From assembly GCA_949825045.1 (NCBI GenBank), contig OX463812.1:2216661-2280660 (forward strand): a stretch of 64,000 nt of DNA, read 5' to 3'. The stretch comes from Argyresthia goedartella. Taxonomy: Eukaryota; Arthropoda; Insecta; Lepidoptera; Argyresthiidae. This document shows, piece after piece, positions 1-13,000 of this stretch. Made by a program: the position numbers and the translations under genes. Under the pieces are notes generated by a model. The model was not told the origin of the DNA and ran no database searches. It saw nothing but the letters and a program-made list of their open reading frames with translations. Position 1 is the stretch's first letter; each line of letters opens with the position of its first letter.

Positions 1-602
1 AAGGGGGTTGGCTTGTTTTTGCCTTGCAAATAAAGGATGTTCAACTCTTCTTGCGCAAATTGGAGAGCATCCTCTAAGGTGTTTGGTCGCATGCATCGAA
101 TTCGCGATCCTAGTGGGTCATTTAAGCCTCTTAGGTATGACTGAAGGGCAAGCTTTTTATATAGGGAACGCTTGGCTTCAACGGTGGTGGCTACGCTATC
201 ATGTAGTTCCACGTATGTCATGATAGTGCTCAATAGATTTTGTACCCGTTCGTAAAAATCTTGCGGTGTACCTGTGCCTTGAATTAACATGGACAGGTCT
301 GTGTAGAGAGCAGACTCGTCTCTTTGATCACTGAAATTGTTGACCAAAGTATTTCTGATACCTTGCCAAGTGGACGGTGTGCCATTGGTGGCTAATGTAC
401 GGCCAGCAGGTCCCGTAATTTTATTTAAAATGCCATTTAATAGATATAAGTTAATCAACTCATGACCTGGGGCGGCATTTACATATGTCTGAACTAATTG
501 ATCACATAATCTTAGGAATCTAATTAGGACGTTTGGATTCCCGTCAAATTCGGGCACATTTCTTAGTGCTTTATGAATGGTATCTAAATCTGCGGCCGCC
601 AT
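1..602 (-). CDS. Gag-like ORF of a gypsy/errantivirus-type LTR retrotransposon (partial)
   Basis: On the minus strand a reading frame stays open from an ATG at 602 to the window edge (about 200 codons), so it is cut off by the window. It is alpha-helical and of retroviral-Gag character, with stretches such as DLDTIHKALRNVPEFDG and NLYLLNGILNKI, and resembles the capsid part of insect gypsy-group Gag proteins. The frame can be followed upstream to about 717, where a CAG acceptor-like site follows an AT-rich stretch; a GTAAGT donor-like site near 810 suggests a small leader intron. A candidate primer-binding site and LTR lie just upstream on this strand (right). Pol would lie left of the window. 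Family assignment is by appearance only. Confidence 0.6.
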   Translation of the reverse strand, partial: MAAADLDTIHKALRNVPEFDGNPNVLIRFLRLCDQLVQTYVNAAPGHELINLYLLNGILNKITGPAGRTLATNGTPSTWQGIRNTLVNNFSDQRDESALYTDLSMLIQGTGTPQDFYERVQNLLSTIMTYVELHDSVATTVEAKRSLYKKLALQSYLRGLNDPLGSRIRCMRPNTLEDALQFAQEELNILYLQGKNKPTP

Positions 603-996
603 TTCAGTAGGAAATTCCTCCTGTATAGGGTCTAAATTTCTAAATGCGTCTCTTTGCTCGATGCGAAGATTACGGCGCCTATTACTATCACTAAGGGAAC
701 TACCCCTAAATCGTGCTGAATTAGGATGGAAAATTTTTGGGATTATTCAGGACGATTTGGAAAAAAAATTAAGGAAAATGGCAACCAATAATTAGAGTAT
801 AATGTACTTACAAAATTAACAGCATCTTTCCTTGGTTGGAGCCTCGTTCTATCGATGTCTGGATAAGGCGGGTTCCTCTTCACGTCCAAAAGCCAGCTCT
901 CATAGGTTCTTGTTGTAGATGTAGATACAGCGACCAGTTCAGCAGATTGATACTCGAAGAATCCGGAACTGATTCTACAACTCCGTGACTGCGCCA

Positions 997-1203
997 ATTA
1001 TATGTAGTGGCTGACAGTGGAGATGAAGGAAAGTCCAAGGATGTGCAATTATGATTTATACTCAGTTCTTACATAAAGTGACTTAAAATTAACCAATGTT
1101 AGAAAGCGTCCGATGCTAGGAGCGCTGGTAATAAAAGTGAAATAAAATATATGCTTAGTTTTACTATTTCTAAATTGAGGGCATCGACGATATGTGCCTA
1201 ACT
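997..1203 (-). mobile_element. Probable LTR with adjoining primer-binding site (gypsy/errantivirus-like)
   Basis: Read on the minus strand this 207-bp stretch begins AGTTAGGC and ends TATAATT. It is followed at once by TGGCGCAGTC (996 down to 987), a primer-binding-site-like sequence of the tRNA-Ser type used by some insect gypsy-group elements. A Gag-like frame follows about 400 bp further on. The second LTR is outside the window, so the outer boundary (1203) is inferred only from the AGTTA-type terminus and could be off by tens of bases. Confidence 0.45.
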
Positions 1204-1343
1204 TTGTGTGTTAGGTATATGACGACGGTGGCTTTGTATTACAGGCAAGACCACGTTGTGCCAATGACATGTTAGTCCTATGCCTAGCCGGTAGATAGCG
1301 CGACCGAACTTTTTGACAACCATACTCTAAGATACCCCAGCAT

Positions 1344-1855
1344 GGCCTCCCTCTGAGGGCGAAGCTCGGGATCTACAAGACCTACGTGAGATCCCGCCTC
1401 ACCTACGCGGCTCCGGCATGGTACGCCCTGTGCTCGGAGACGAACAAACGGAGACTCCGAGCCCAAGAGAACCTCTCTCTGCGTACCATCGTCGGCGCCC
1501 CCCGCTACGTGAGGAACGCGACAATCCAGAGGGACCTAAGATGGGAAACCGTGGACCAATTTGTCCAGAGGCTGGCGAAGGGCATGTTCGCGCGTGCGGA
1601 TGCTTCACATCTTCCGCATATCGCCGAACTGGCGCCGCACCACGCGCGCCCGCCCGACCGCCGCCGCCTGCCACGCGACCTGGTTGCCTAGCCGGCGATC
1701 ACCCACTGCATACCAGCGCCACATCAAGACCACCGCCCGCAGGGGCCATCCGATGACCTGTCCACAGGAGTGGACAGAGGCGATTCTTCGGGAAGAGGTC
1801 CGTCGACCTGACCCCGACTCCCCACGCCCCAGAAAGGGTGCGTGAGAAGATTATG
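1344..1855 (+). mobile_element. 5'-truncated non-LTR retrotransposon 3' end, copy 1
   Basis: The segment is nearly identical to 1926-2437. It carries the C-terminal end of a reverse-transcriptase ORF (frame 1386-1691) with LTYAAPAWYALCS and RRLRAQENLSLRTI, typical of the region after the RT domain in Jockey-like LINEs. The ORF closes at a TAG at 1689-1691 and is followed by a GC-rich 3' UTR. It is truncated on its left at about 1344, where similarity to the neighbouring copy stops abruptly. Dead element: no N-terminal RT or endonuclease is present. Confidence 0.7.
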
Positions 1856-1856
1856 A

Positions 1857-2440
1857 AGAAGACGTCGACAACGTCGTCAGCCAGGTCAAGGTGGCACGCG
1901 CCAAGCTGCGTCCACTTTTCGACTCCAGCCTCCCTCTGAGGGCGAAGCTTGGGATCTACAAGACCTATGTGAGATCCCGCCTCACCTACGCGGCTCCGGC
2001 ATGGTACGCCCTGTGCTCGGAGACGAACAAACGGAGACTCCGAGCCCAAGAGAACCTCTCTCTGCGTACCATCGTCGGCGCCCCCCGCTACGTGAGGAAC
2101 GCGACAATCCAGAGGGACCTAAGATGGGAAACCGTGGACCAGTTTGTCCAGAGGCTGGCGAAGGGCATGTTCGCGCGTGCGGATGCATCACACCTTCCGC
2201 ACATCGCCGAACTGGCGCCGCACCACGCGCGCCCGCCCGACCGCCGCCGCCTGCCACGCGACCTGGTTGCCTAGCCGGCGATCACCCACTGGATACTAGC
2301 GCCACAAGAAGACCACCGCCCGCACGGGCCATCCGATGACCTGTCCACAGGAGTGGACAGAGGCGATTCTTCGGGAAGAGGTCCATCGACCTGACCCCGA
2401 CTCCCCACGCCCCAGAAGGGGTGCGTGAGAAGATTATGAA
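1857..2440 (+). mobile_element. 5'-truncated non-LTR retrotransposon 3' end, copy 2
   Basis: This second head-to-tail copy of the same LINE end is about 70 bp longer on its 5' side than copy 1. Its frame (1891-2274) reads LRAKLGIYKTYVRSRLTYAA and ends at the same stop. The offset between copies is 582 bp. Both share the 3' UTR ending near GAAGATTATGAAG. The two copies differ by scattered substitutions, so this is either an old local duplication or two insertions of related copies. Confidence 0.7.
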
Positions 2441-2517
2441 GCAAGCACCTTCGAATTAAGGAACATGTAGTTAGATACCATAGCACGAATAAGCATAAAT
2501 ACATAACTAAAAAATAG

Positions 2518-3078
2518 AAAATAAATTAAAAGTAAATAAATATTTTTAAACAAAGCTTTTATTTATATGCCCTAAAAAGGAGAAAATAAAATTCTGCTTC
2601 ATTTTATCAGAGAGAAGGTTTTCTTTTCAAAAAAGGACTCTGAAATATATACACGCATTTTTTATGGTAATGTACACACCGTTCTTTGGCGTACCAACCG
2701 TAACTAAAAATCAAACCCGCATTTTACATTACACAATTAAAATTAATTAAAAGCTTGTGCGTGATTTACTTGTGTAGATGGACTAGCTTAGTAGGTACAA
2801 AATTATATATACAAACAAGTAAATTCCGCAACAAGCTTTTATATCATTTTAATCGTGTAATGTATAAACAAAATACGGGTTTGATTTTTAGTTACGGTTG
2901 GTACGACAAAAAACGGTGTGTACATTACCATAAAAAAATGCGTGTATATATTTCAGAGTCCTATGTTGAAATGAAAACCTTCTCTCTGATAAAATGAAGC
3001 AGAATTTTTTTTTCTCCTATTTAGGGCATTTTAATAAAAGCTTTTTTTTTTAATATTTTTTACTTTTAATTTATTTAC
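2518..3078. mobile_element. Foldback element with ~220-bp inverted arms
   Basis: The left arm (about 2518-2735) and right arm (about 2857-3078) are imperfect reverse complements of each other, for example AAATCAAACCCGC against GCGGGTTTGATTT-like sequence and GTACACACCG against CGGTGTGTAC. A spacer of about 120 bp separates them. There is no coding capacity, which fits a non-autonomous foldback/MITE. The short frame at 2755-2997 is an arm translation and is not a gene. Ends are AT-rich and a target duplication was not resolved. Confidence 0.75.
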
Positions 3079-3600
3079 TCATATGCCGACCTTTACTTGA
3101 CATTTTTTTATTAAAATAAAAATATGGCGGCATTTCGATATGCCAGATCCCATCCAAAAAAGCTCGAACCCCTTTGGAATTACTTTACATATATTCGTTT
3201 TACGAGCTGTCAGAAAAATGGCCATTGCAAAGCTCTTTCCAATGGTTTAGTGCCCCAGCCAGGTTTCCGAACGCATTAGTAATGCAAGTTGCCGTCATCA
3301 AAATATAGATAAAAACAGAATATTTTAGACACACTATTAATATAATTGTTGAGTCTGAATTAAGCTTTTTAGGTATCAAGTGTCTCTTAACGTAACAACT
3401 TATGTTTACAATAAATGAAACCCATCTAAAGTTTCACTAATTTACTAAATAAAGTACAAATAGTTGAACAAATAAACAAACTTCAACCGATGGTAGGAAT
3501 CTTGTACTCTAAGATGGCCACCCCAAACAAATGGTCGACGACTTGTTTCTCATAATCTCATCGTTCATTTCGCTGAAAATCGAAAGAAAGTTATTTTTAT
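3079..3600. other. AT-rich intergenic DNA
   Basis: No reading frame, RNA gene or clear repeat was recognised between the foldback element and the presumed UBR3 leader. Confidence 0.5.
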
Positions 3601-3837
3601 CACCAGCAAGTGCCCCTTGACAGTCTGTGTACCGCGAGCAGATCCCGTACCGTTGGTCGTGGACGCGGACCCTCAAGCACTATGCTCATTCGCGAAGGCG
3701 CCGTGGAGTACAGTTCATTGCCTTATGTAAAACTCGAAATGGTGATTGTTCCGTGAGCTATCTGAAACTGTGTGTCAGTGGTGTGTATTGTTTGTATATA
3801 GTGGAGTGGTGTAGTGCAGTGTTTGCGGTGATACACA
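3600..3837 (+). promoter_or_regulatory. Presumed 5' UTR / promoter-proximal region of the UBR3-like gene
   Basis: The DNA becomes less AT-rich immediately upstream of the start codon at 3838. The codon context is ACACAATGT, with A at -3, which is a favourable context. No TATA box stands out, and the transcription start cannot be placed from sequence alone. Confidence 0.35.
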
Positions 3838-4051
3838 ATGTACGACTCGACGCAAGTGCTGATGAGGAAGGGCAAGCGCGGCGCGGCGGGCTACATCCTT
3901 GCGGACTGCGCGAGCGGGTCGCCGCAGCAGCTGGGCCCGCTGCTCGATGTGCTGCTTAACCCCAGCAAGGCCATCGATGAGTGGGAGACCATCGACTGGT
4001 GCCGCTGGCTCGTCGCCGGCGGCAAGACGCCCGACGACTTCGCCAACCTCG
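3838..4051 (+). CDS. Ubr3: UBR3-like exon 1 (start codon)
   Basis: Encodes residues 1-71 plus one base, from [12 protein letters not shown] to DDFANL, and ends at CTCG|GTCAGT (phase 1). The sequence is helical and polar, ending with [11 protein letters not shown], which resembles the segment before the UBR box in UBR3 proteins. No upstream in-frame ATG fits better. Confidence 0.8.
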
Positions 4052-7000
4052 GTCAGTCACCAACACTACCATAACCACACAAACCTAACTGTATATTTTG
4101 ACATTGACTCTGAGGGCTTTCTAGGTTAGGTATCTTTGTAGTTTGAAGAATAACAGTGTAAGACTGTAAATGTGGATCTGATGCTAGTTTTGAGTGCATT
4201 ACATGGGGTTTCTAAATATAACTTGGTGACATCATAATTTTTGTTACATTAGTGTCATCTTTACAGATATTGGTTTTGTAATAAGTAAACAAAAACCTAC
4301 TTGTTTTTAGGATGACTACTTCTTTCTAACAATATTACAGTTTTTAAATGTTAAATGTAATGTTGTGGTGCTGTTTGTTTCCGCCCCCTTATCGACACTC
4401 TGACCCATTACACATTACATAGTAAATATTTACATATTTTGCGATGTTTAGGGTATTTTCAATTTACTGTGGTACTAAGAAGCCCCATCCTCTACAAATT
4501 GGTGATGGTCTTGTGTAGATAAAATACTGCATAGGATTACTCATTTATTTTGCCTTAATCCTTTCATCAGCAGATAATCTCTTGTTGTGGGCGGAATCTG
4601 CCATCTTCATGGGCAAGGAATTATAGCTGACAATATTTGCAATAATAATAATTATTATTGTTTTGTTTCTGAGCTCAAAAGGTTCTATATATCATCATTA
4701 TTAACAGATACCTACATTACTTAATCTATGTTAGTTTCTTAATATTTCATTCATTTCACATCTATTTCATAGGTGTGTCTGGTATGGCTCAGTTTTTCAC
4801 ACACTGTCTGTGACCCAGTCACTACACTAACCCAGTGTTTGAGTATTGGGCCCCCAAGCAATGCCCTCTATGGTGTTGTTGATGCTGATATGCATTCTGC
4901 TCAGTAAGCAGGCTATTCTCTTAATTTCTCTTACATATGATGGCATGGAATCCATCAGTATGTGCCTTGACAAACATGCCCGGTGCACTACAGTAGCGCG
5001 GCAGCCCAAGCAACATCCTAAGAGCATTGTTGTACTCTTAAAGGGATAGTTGACGCATAGGCTGTATATGTAGAATGATTGACAAGATGCCTTGAAGAGT
5101 GTGATTTTACTGGCTTTGTACAACTTGCAAAATCTGTTTATCTTTAGTATCTGTTATGGTAGGGAATACGCAGTTGGATTGTGGAATGCATGTCTGTTTG
5201 GGTCATTGCTGATATTTTGATGATTTGTGCAGTTCTTTGTACCTAGAAATTTATCTGTGCCTCAAGCCTTGGACATAGTTTATATTCCAAAATTCCAAAT
5301 GTCTTTATTACTGTAGATATTTACATGTACTTAGCAATCATAATTTTTGCCACTTCTCTACATTGGACCACTGTGGGAGAAGGAGGGCGTAGAAACTCCC
5401 ACAGATTGATTTTTAGATCTCTTTTTTAAAAATTGCTTATGCTTAACTAATACAAAAATTTAGTCATTATCATAATTAATAAGCAGAAATAGATAATTAC
5501 CAAAATTATTAACAGCAAGGTCTGTGTTGAGCCAGATTAACCCCATACAGTCCCATCATTTAAGTAATCTTGAACATTGTAATATCCCTTTTTCGACAAA
5601 GTCGCTTTAACATGGTTTTTAAATTGCTCAAATGGCAATTTCAACATCTCCAGAGGTATCTTGTTGTAGTAGAGAATGCTTTGACCCTTGAAAGAATTGC
5701 TAACCTTCGCGAGTCTAAACCGGGGCGCAAGTAGTCTGTGATTATTTCTTAGGTTAACATTACAGCTATCGCTAAGTTTGGAATATTTTGTAAGGTTCTT
5801 GCGTACATACATTATATTTTCGAAAATAAATTGACTAGCTTCAGTTAGTATGTCAATTTCTTTAAAAAGCTCTCTTAAGGAGTCTGTGCGTTTTAAATTA
5901 TAAATTGCTCCAATAGCTCTTTTCTGTAAAATAAAAATAGTTTGAATATCCGCAGCTTTCCCCCACAACAAGATACCATAGGAAATGACACTATGAAAGT
6001 AACTAAAATATACTAGCCTAGATGTAGCCACATCCGTGTTTTGCCTGATTTTCCTAACAGCGTAAGCCGCAGAACTTAATTTACCAGCCAATTTATCTAT
6101 GTGGGGTCCCTACTGCAATTTGTTATCAATGGTTATTCCAAGAAACTTCGTGTCATTTACTTATTCTAACGTATTGCTGTTCAACACTAAACTGGTCCCA
6201 ACTTGCCTGACATTTGGAAGTGAGAATTTGATACATTTGTTTTTACCAGCATTTAACAACTGTGAACCAATTCAAGGTTAAAGATAATACTCTATTGACA
6301 TCATCAAAATCTTCTTTTTGTCTTTCAATTTTGAAGATAGGGTTCGCCACAAGATCTGTGATCCTTCTAGGTTATTCTGTCTGGATGCTAAAATAGCCAA
6401 GCAGCCCACAAAAAGTTGATAGACTGGCTTGTTTATTGGTTGGTGTCTACTTGCTTTTCCCACCACCTGATAGCACAGAAAGGGCAAATAATATGTCATG
6501 TTGTACAATCATATTCTATAGACGACCCGAATGGCCCAGTCGGCAGTGACCCTGCCTACGAAGCCAAGGGTCCCGGGTTCGAGTCCAGGTGGGGGCAAAT
6601 ATATGTTTGATGAGAACGGATGTTTGTACCCTAGTCGTGGTTGTTTATCTATCTATGTATAATATTTATCTATATAAGTATGTGTATCGTTGTCTAGTAC
6701 CCAAGATACAGGGAATCCTAGTTTGGGGCTAGGTAAATGTGTGTAAATAGTGTCCAAGGTATTATTCATTATTATTATTATTATATATTTTATTGTGTTA
6801 AATGTAGTCGAGCAGTATTCCTTCCATTTTAGGGATTTCATAATGTTGTGAAATACTCTGGGGACAAGTTAACTTGTGGGGTAACATATTCTTGTCTAAA
6901 TGGATTATTACAAATTAGTCAAATCAAATATAAAGCTTTAAATAAAGCATAAAGCTGTTATGTCTTGGGCATGCTTGAATCCCTCACTGCACTCAGGACT

Positions 7001-10000
7001 AACTCTTAATTGCCTCGCAGTTAAATCTGGAGTCCTTCATTACATTCAGGATTCAATATCCCACCCGTGACATAAGACAGTGCTTTAGCCCCTTGGTGCA
7101 TAATCTACTGTTATACAAATTATTTGGGTATCATAATTAAAATAAGTATTGGAGATCATTATTTTTTCCTGATTTGTAAGGAAATAAAATAAAAATAAAG
7201 GTATTTATTTATTTAAAATTATGGCTTTTCTACCTGACTGTACAAATCACCGGAATGGGAAGCAAAATATCTGGTATTATTATTTGGGTTGAGTGACCCA
7301 ATTCTGCTAGCACAATGACCGCTCAGTGACAATGAAGTGATGGCGATGATGGTCAACTTTAGGTAGCTATCCATTATTTGGCATCAGGAGAATCTTTTTA
7401 AAGTAATTAATGGTAAAAATTGAGGTTATTGCTAATCATAAAAATAAGTAAAACCAAAGATAAAGCGATAGCAAAAATGTTAGTTTTTTTTTTTCTTATT
7501 TTGCAAACATGCAATCAGTCCTAGGACTATAAGCAGTTGTTATGATGGAGTAAATGGCGTGTTAGGCATGCCCTCCCATTGTCAGGTTGCCTTCATCATT
7601 AGTCACTTCGTGCCTGTGAACATGACACCCGACATTTAAAAAACTGTTTTTTTTGAATGATATAGATTTTTTATAGTAGTTGCATTTGTTTTAAATTAGA
7701 AGTGATAAAGTAAAAAAAAACTGCTTTGGTTATTTTTACTTTATAGATATGTAGTGGATATTAGTAAAACAATTTTCGTTAGAAGTAAATAAAAAAAAAT
7801 ATGACAATTTTTTTTTATCTTAGCCACCCAAATTTGAAAAACCAAGTTTTCTCTGCTATTTATTATGAATAATCGTTAGTCGTGGCTTGTAGTGCATTTT
7901 TATTCGTAAGTAGATAACAGAAAGAAAAAAAAAATAAGATTTTTCCAAAGCTATTTGTATGACTTAAATCCTGTTACGAAGGCTTAACGATTGATACAAA
8001 CGATAGAATTGATTGAGGAAGGTTCGTAGAGGACAGTAGTGGAAGAATTTTTGATAGTAGTTGTTGAACTTTTTTTAATTAGAACTGACAAATAAAAAAA
8101 TAAAATAAAAAACTCGTTCAAAAGCATATAAGATTACTGCGACGGAAGAATAAACATAGGAAGGTTCGTAGAGGTTTGTAGTGAATAAATTTTTGATAGT
8201 AGTTGCATTTTTTTTAAATTAGAAGTGATAAAGTAAAAAAAACTGCTTTGGTTATTTTTTCTGAATAAACTTCCTTCAAAACTACATTCGATTACTATAC
8301 TACATTCGATTCGATTACTACAAACGGAAGAATGAACAGGAGACGTATTTTTGAAGCATTCGAAGTGAATCTTGAATTTGCGCTCGAAAATAAATCGTTT
8401 GCGAACTTATTTTCTAATTTTAATATTTTATTTTATTTTATGCCCCTAATATTACGTATTTTTTAATCACTCGAAATCTGTGTTGCCAATTAATTTTAAA
8501 ACCTATAAGAAATTTCATTTCACGCAAAAAAGGAAAAAACCAGAAAACAAAAAGCCATGAATTTTAAAAACGGGTCATGGATTATGGGGTATGGAACATT
8601 AATTAAAAAGTTATAATGTCATATCATTGTGTCAAATGATAAAAAATAAAGTTTTTTATTTTTATCTTTTGTTTGGGTTGGGATAGAGAGTGCACCCTAG
8701 TAATTTGTGATTTCTTGTAAAACACACTTGGATAAAAGGAATAGAAAGTCGTCAGGCCTTCTTAGCAAGGCCCAAAAAGAGAGACGCTGCTAGATTTAAT
8801 GTGGGAATGACCACATTTGCGAAGTGGCAAGTTCTTCAAAGAATTTACTCTCAAAGATGGACAGCAAGCATGGGAGATTATAGCAAGCATACTTAATGCT
8901 ATTCCGGGGTCACAGATAGACTGGCGCCATTGGCGAAATGTAAGGGAAGCCTAGTTTTTGAGATCTTCATATTGATTTAAGAGTTTTGATGGATCACATC
9001 GGAAATGAAGCCATCTTTAAAAAAAACAAGGTCGTCAACATAGCTGCTAAGATAAGAAAGCTGAAGTGGCAGTGGGATGGTCTTTACCTCAGAACCAATG
9101 ACCGTTGGGGTAGAGGGGTTCCTAAGTGGATGTCGGTAAATAAATTACAGCAGGGCCTCGATGATCCGAACACCGAAAATTTATACCCTGTTCGGATGCA
9201 CGAAGCGTTCGGATTATAGTATGTTAAAATTTAAAAAAGGGATTTTTCGAAATAAAACAAAAATATTTTATGTTTATTGAAGTATGTACGTTAGATGTAT
9301 GTTAGATACAATGCTATTAATCACACTTTTTTAAAGAATTCCAATATAGTGCTTTGACGAGTAGTATTTAGTGACATAGAAAATGCTTTATCCCTTAATT
9401 TACGTAACAGCATTTTTTCCGTTCGTTCGGATTATAGAGGCGTTCGGACGAGCTGGGGTACGGATTATCAAGGCCGTGCTGTAGTTACATTGGTGCAAAT
9501 CACATCAAAATATGTTAAGTGGTTCTGGAGTTCTCCACATACATAGTTAAACCACTATAATTTTACATACATACAGATGTTCCCTTTTATATTAAAAAGA
9601 TACATTTTATATCGCAGGAATGAAAACTGATGCAAACAAAGATAAAATTAATATGAAGTATTTGCTAAAACAAACATTTAAATACAGGCACATACATTGC
9701 TTCTGACCTTTCACTAGGATACCCTGTGTATTGTGGGAACCAGAAACAGTGACGTCACAAACATCCAAGACCAGGGGATGTTTTCTTTATCCCCAGCTGG
9801 GGATTGAATCTGGGACTTTTCACATTGTAGGCAGAGCCACAACCGCAGCGCCACAGAGATTGTCATATATATAGCAAATAAACATCATTTCATTTCATAG
9901 ACAAAGTTGATTTAAAAAGAAAATTTGTGGAAAGTACCATACAATTCCAAACCCAATATATGAGACTGCAAGAGGATGGGATCATGATCTTAAGACTTAT

Positions 10001-13000
10001 TAAGTAATTTTAATTAGAGATGCCACGAATATTCGGCAACTATTCGGTATTCGGCCATTTTTTTTATATTCGGTATTTGGCTGAATAGTAAGATACAATC
10101 GGCCGAATACCGAATAGCAAAATAGAAAAAAAATATTTGAAGAATTAAAATAAATATATTACACCAATATAACACAAGTTTTTATCAAAAACTTTCAAAA
10201 CATTACTATAATAATCATTATTATTATTTAGTTTAACAAAATAAATACTTAACTAAGTTTCCATTCAGTCAATGTAAGTTTTTAATGGACATTGGAATTT
10301 TGCTTTAAATAAAATCAATACTTAAAATTTAAAAGAGGCATGTTATGGTGTATTAACACAAATTTTTGTTGTTATCATTACAAAGTTCATAAAACTGCCA
10401 AATAGGTGATCTAAATGGAGCCATGTTGATTGTTGAACCACCTTGCGTTTTTTCACGAAAAAAAACCCAATGATAACAGATGATGCGTGCGTGAGTCACT
10501 CGTGCAAAGTGCAAATCAGAAATGAAACAAACTAGATTCCTCCGCACTCCCCCGCTCACCTCTCCCGCCCGCATGCAGTGTCCTTGCATTGCCGGTCGTA
10601 ACTTGTCAAGTTGTCAGTCCCGAAATCAGGTAAAGTCCTGCCGAATATTCGGGGTTTCGGCCAAGAGCGGCGCCGAATATTCAGTATTCGGCAAAATCCC
10701 TATTCGGGGCATCTCTAATTTTAATGAGGGAAAGAATAGATGATCTCTGGTTTGTTTAGCTTTATATAATTATTTGATGGTTTTTACATTTAACTTATAA
10801 ATAATACTTCGTACAAAGAAGACTTAAGAAATTACGTGGACTGATTTATTGATTACTTTAAAGAGCTGTTGATTATTTATCAATATATGCATGATAATTA
10901 ACCAGACCACAGGGATAAATTCTAAAGTATGTTAAAAACTATCTAAGCCTGACTTTTTTGATATAAATGATTTGAGTTTAGCTAACATGGTCAAGCAAAC
11001 AAAATTTGCAACCATATCTTTCTTCGGGAAAATTGTTCATAATGAAGAGTAAAAAGGTAGTCTTCATTTTCGATGGAAAGTTGTTCATATGGATTGAAAC
11101 TATCATCCCTCTATTTTACTTTATCACTTTTAATAAAAAATAATACAACTACTATCAAAAATATTTCACTACAAACCTCTACGAACCTTCCTCAGTCAAT
11201 TATATCATTTGTAGTAATCGTATATCCTTTTGAATGAGAATTATTCAGTAAAAGCGTCGACCAAACCAGTATTTTTTTACTTTATCACTTCTAATAAAAA
11301 ATAATATGACTACTATCAAAAATTATTTCACTACATACCTCTACGAATCATCTTCTGTTCATTCTACCGTTTGTATTAATCTTATATCTGTTTGAACGAG
11401 AATTATTCAGTAAAAATGACGACCAAACCATTTTTTTACTTTTTCCCTTTTTTTTTTTTTTTAAATACAACTACTATCAAAAAATCATTCACTACAAACC
11501 ACTATGACCCTTCCTCTGATCTACCTTCCGTTTGTAGTAATCGTATATCCTTTTGAACGAGAAGTATTCAGTAAAAATGACGATCAAACCAGTTTTTTTT
11601 TACTTTATCACTTCCAATATATTTTTACAACTAATATCAAACATGCTTCCATTACAGACCTCTACGAACCTATCTCATTTTTGTAGTAATCGTATATCGT
11701 TCGTTTTGAATGAGAATTATTTAGTAATAAAACCGGTCAAGTGTGAGTAGGACATCGGACCCGCATATGCAGGGTTCCATACCATTGTACACGAAAAAAC
11801 GTAAAACGACAGTCCTTTTTACGAGTACTTATACCTATTTATTTTTTAATAATAAAATATTAAATACTAGGTGGGAGTACATTCAAGGCCGTACATCGAA
11901 ACATTGATAAATATTTTTGTGTATGTAGTATGTAAGTATTAAACTATCAGGTTAATGAAATTCTTTGCTCATTGAATCCGGAAGTGGATAGAAAGTGAGT
12001 AACTTATTTACAGAAATAAAATCAAATATGAAAACAAACTTAATATTATTTATTAAAATTCGAATGATCAATTATAAATCATATAATAACAAATAACTTA
12101 GCACAAAACTCAATACCTACAATTAAAAATCTTTTCCGATGAGATCGGGAGAGTCCATTTTTCACCGATAAACAAATAAAAAAAATTGCTACGAAAATGG
12201 CCATACCAATAATTTCTTCTATGGGTACTTCTTTTAATTTTTGAAAATCGGTATGTCTCATTATTTGTTGCTGTTGCGGCAACAGAAATGCACATTCTGT
12301 GAAAATTTCAGCTGTCTACCTGTTTCGGTTGATCCGATAGAGACTGGTGACGGACGGACGGACTGACGGACAGACGGACAGTGGAGGCTTAGTAATAGGG
12401 TCCCGTTTGGCACCCTTCGGGTACGGAACCCTGAAATGACGACCTATGCAGTTTTTTTTTACTTTATCACTTCTAATTAAAACAAATACAACAATTATTA
12501 AAGATTATTTCACTCCTAACGAACCTCTACGCACCTTCCTCAATCAATTCTATCGTTTGTTGTAATCGTGAACTATTCAGTAAAAATAACGACCAGACCA
12601 GTTTTTTTTACTTTCTCAATTCTAATAAAATAGAATGCAACTACTATCAAAAATTCTTTCACTACAAACCTCTACGAACCTTCCTATGTTCATTCTTCCG
12701 TTGGTAGTAATCGTATATCCTTTTGAACGATAATTATTCAGTTAAAATGACGACCTATTTAAAAAAAAAAGAAACTACTATTAAAAAATCTTTCACTGTA
12801 AACCTCTACGAACCTTCCTCAGTAAATTCTATCGTTTGTAGTAGTCATGTATCCTTTTGAACGAGGATGATTCAGTAAAAATGATGACCAAAGCAGTTTT
12901 TTTACTTTATCACTTCTAATAAAAAAAGAATGCAACTACTATCTAAAAAATATTTCACTACAAACCTTTCATAGTGAATTATATCGTTTGTAGTAATCGT

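Noticed and set aside
6532..6600. Possible functional tRNA gene (A and B boxes)
   Set aside because: The head does not close as a cloverleaf and is followed by SINE body shared with 9690 and 31245.
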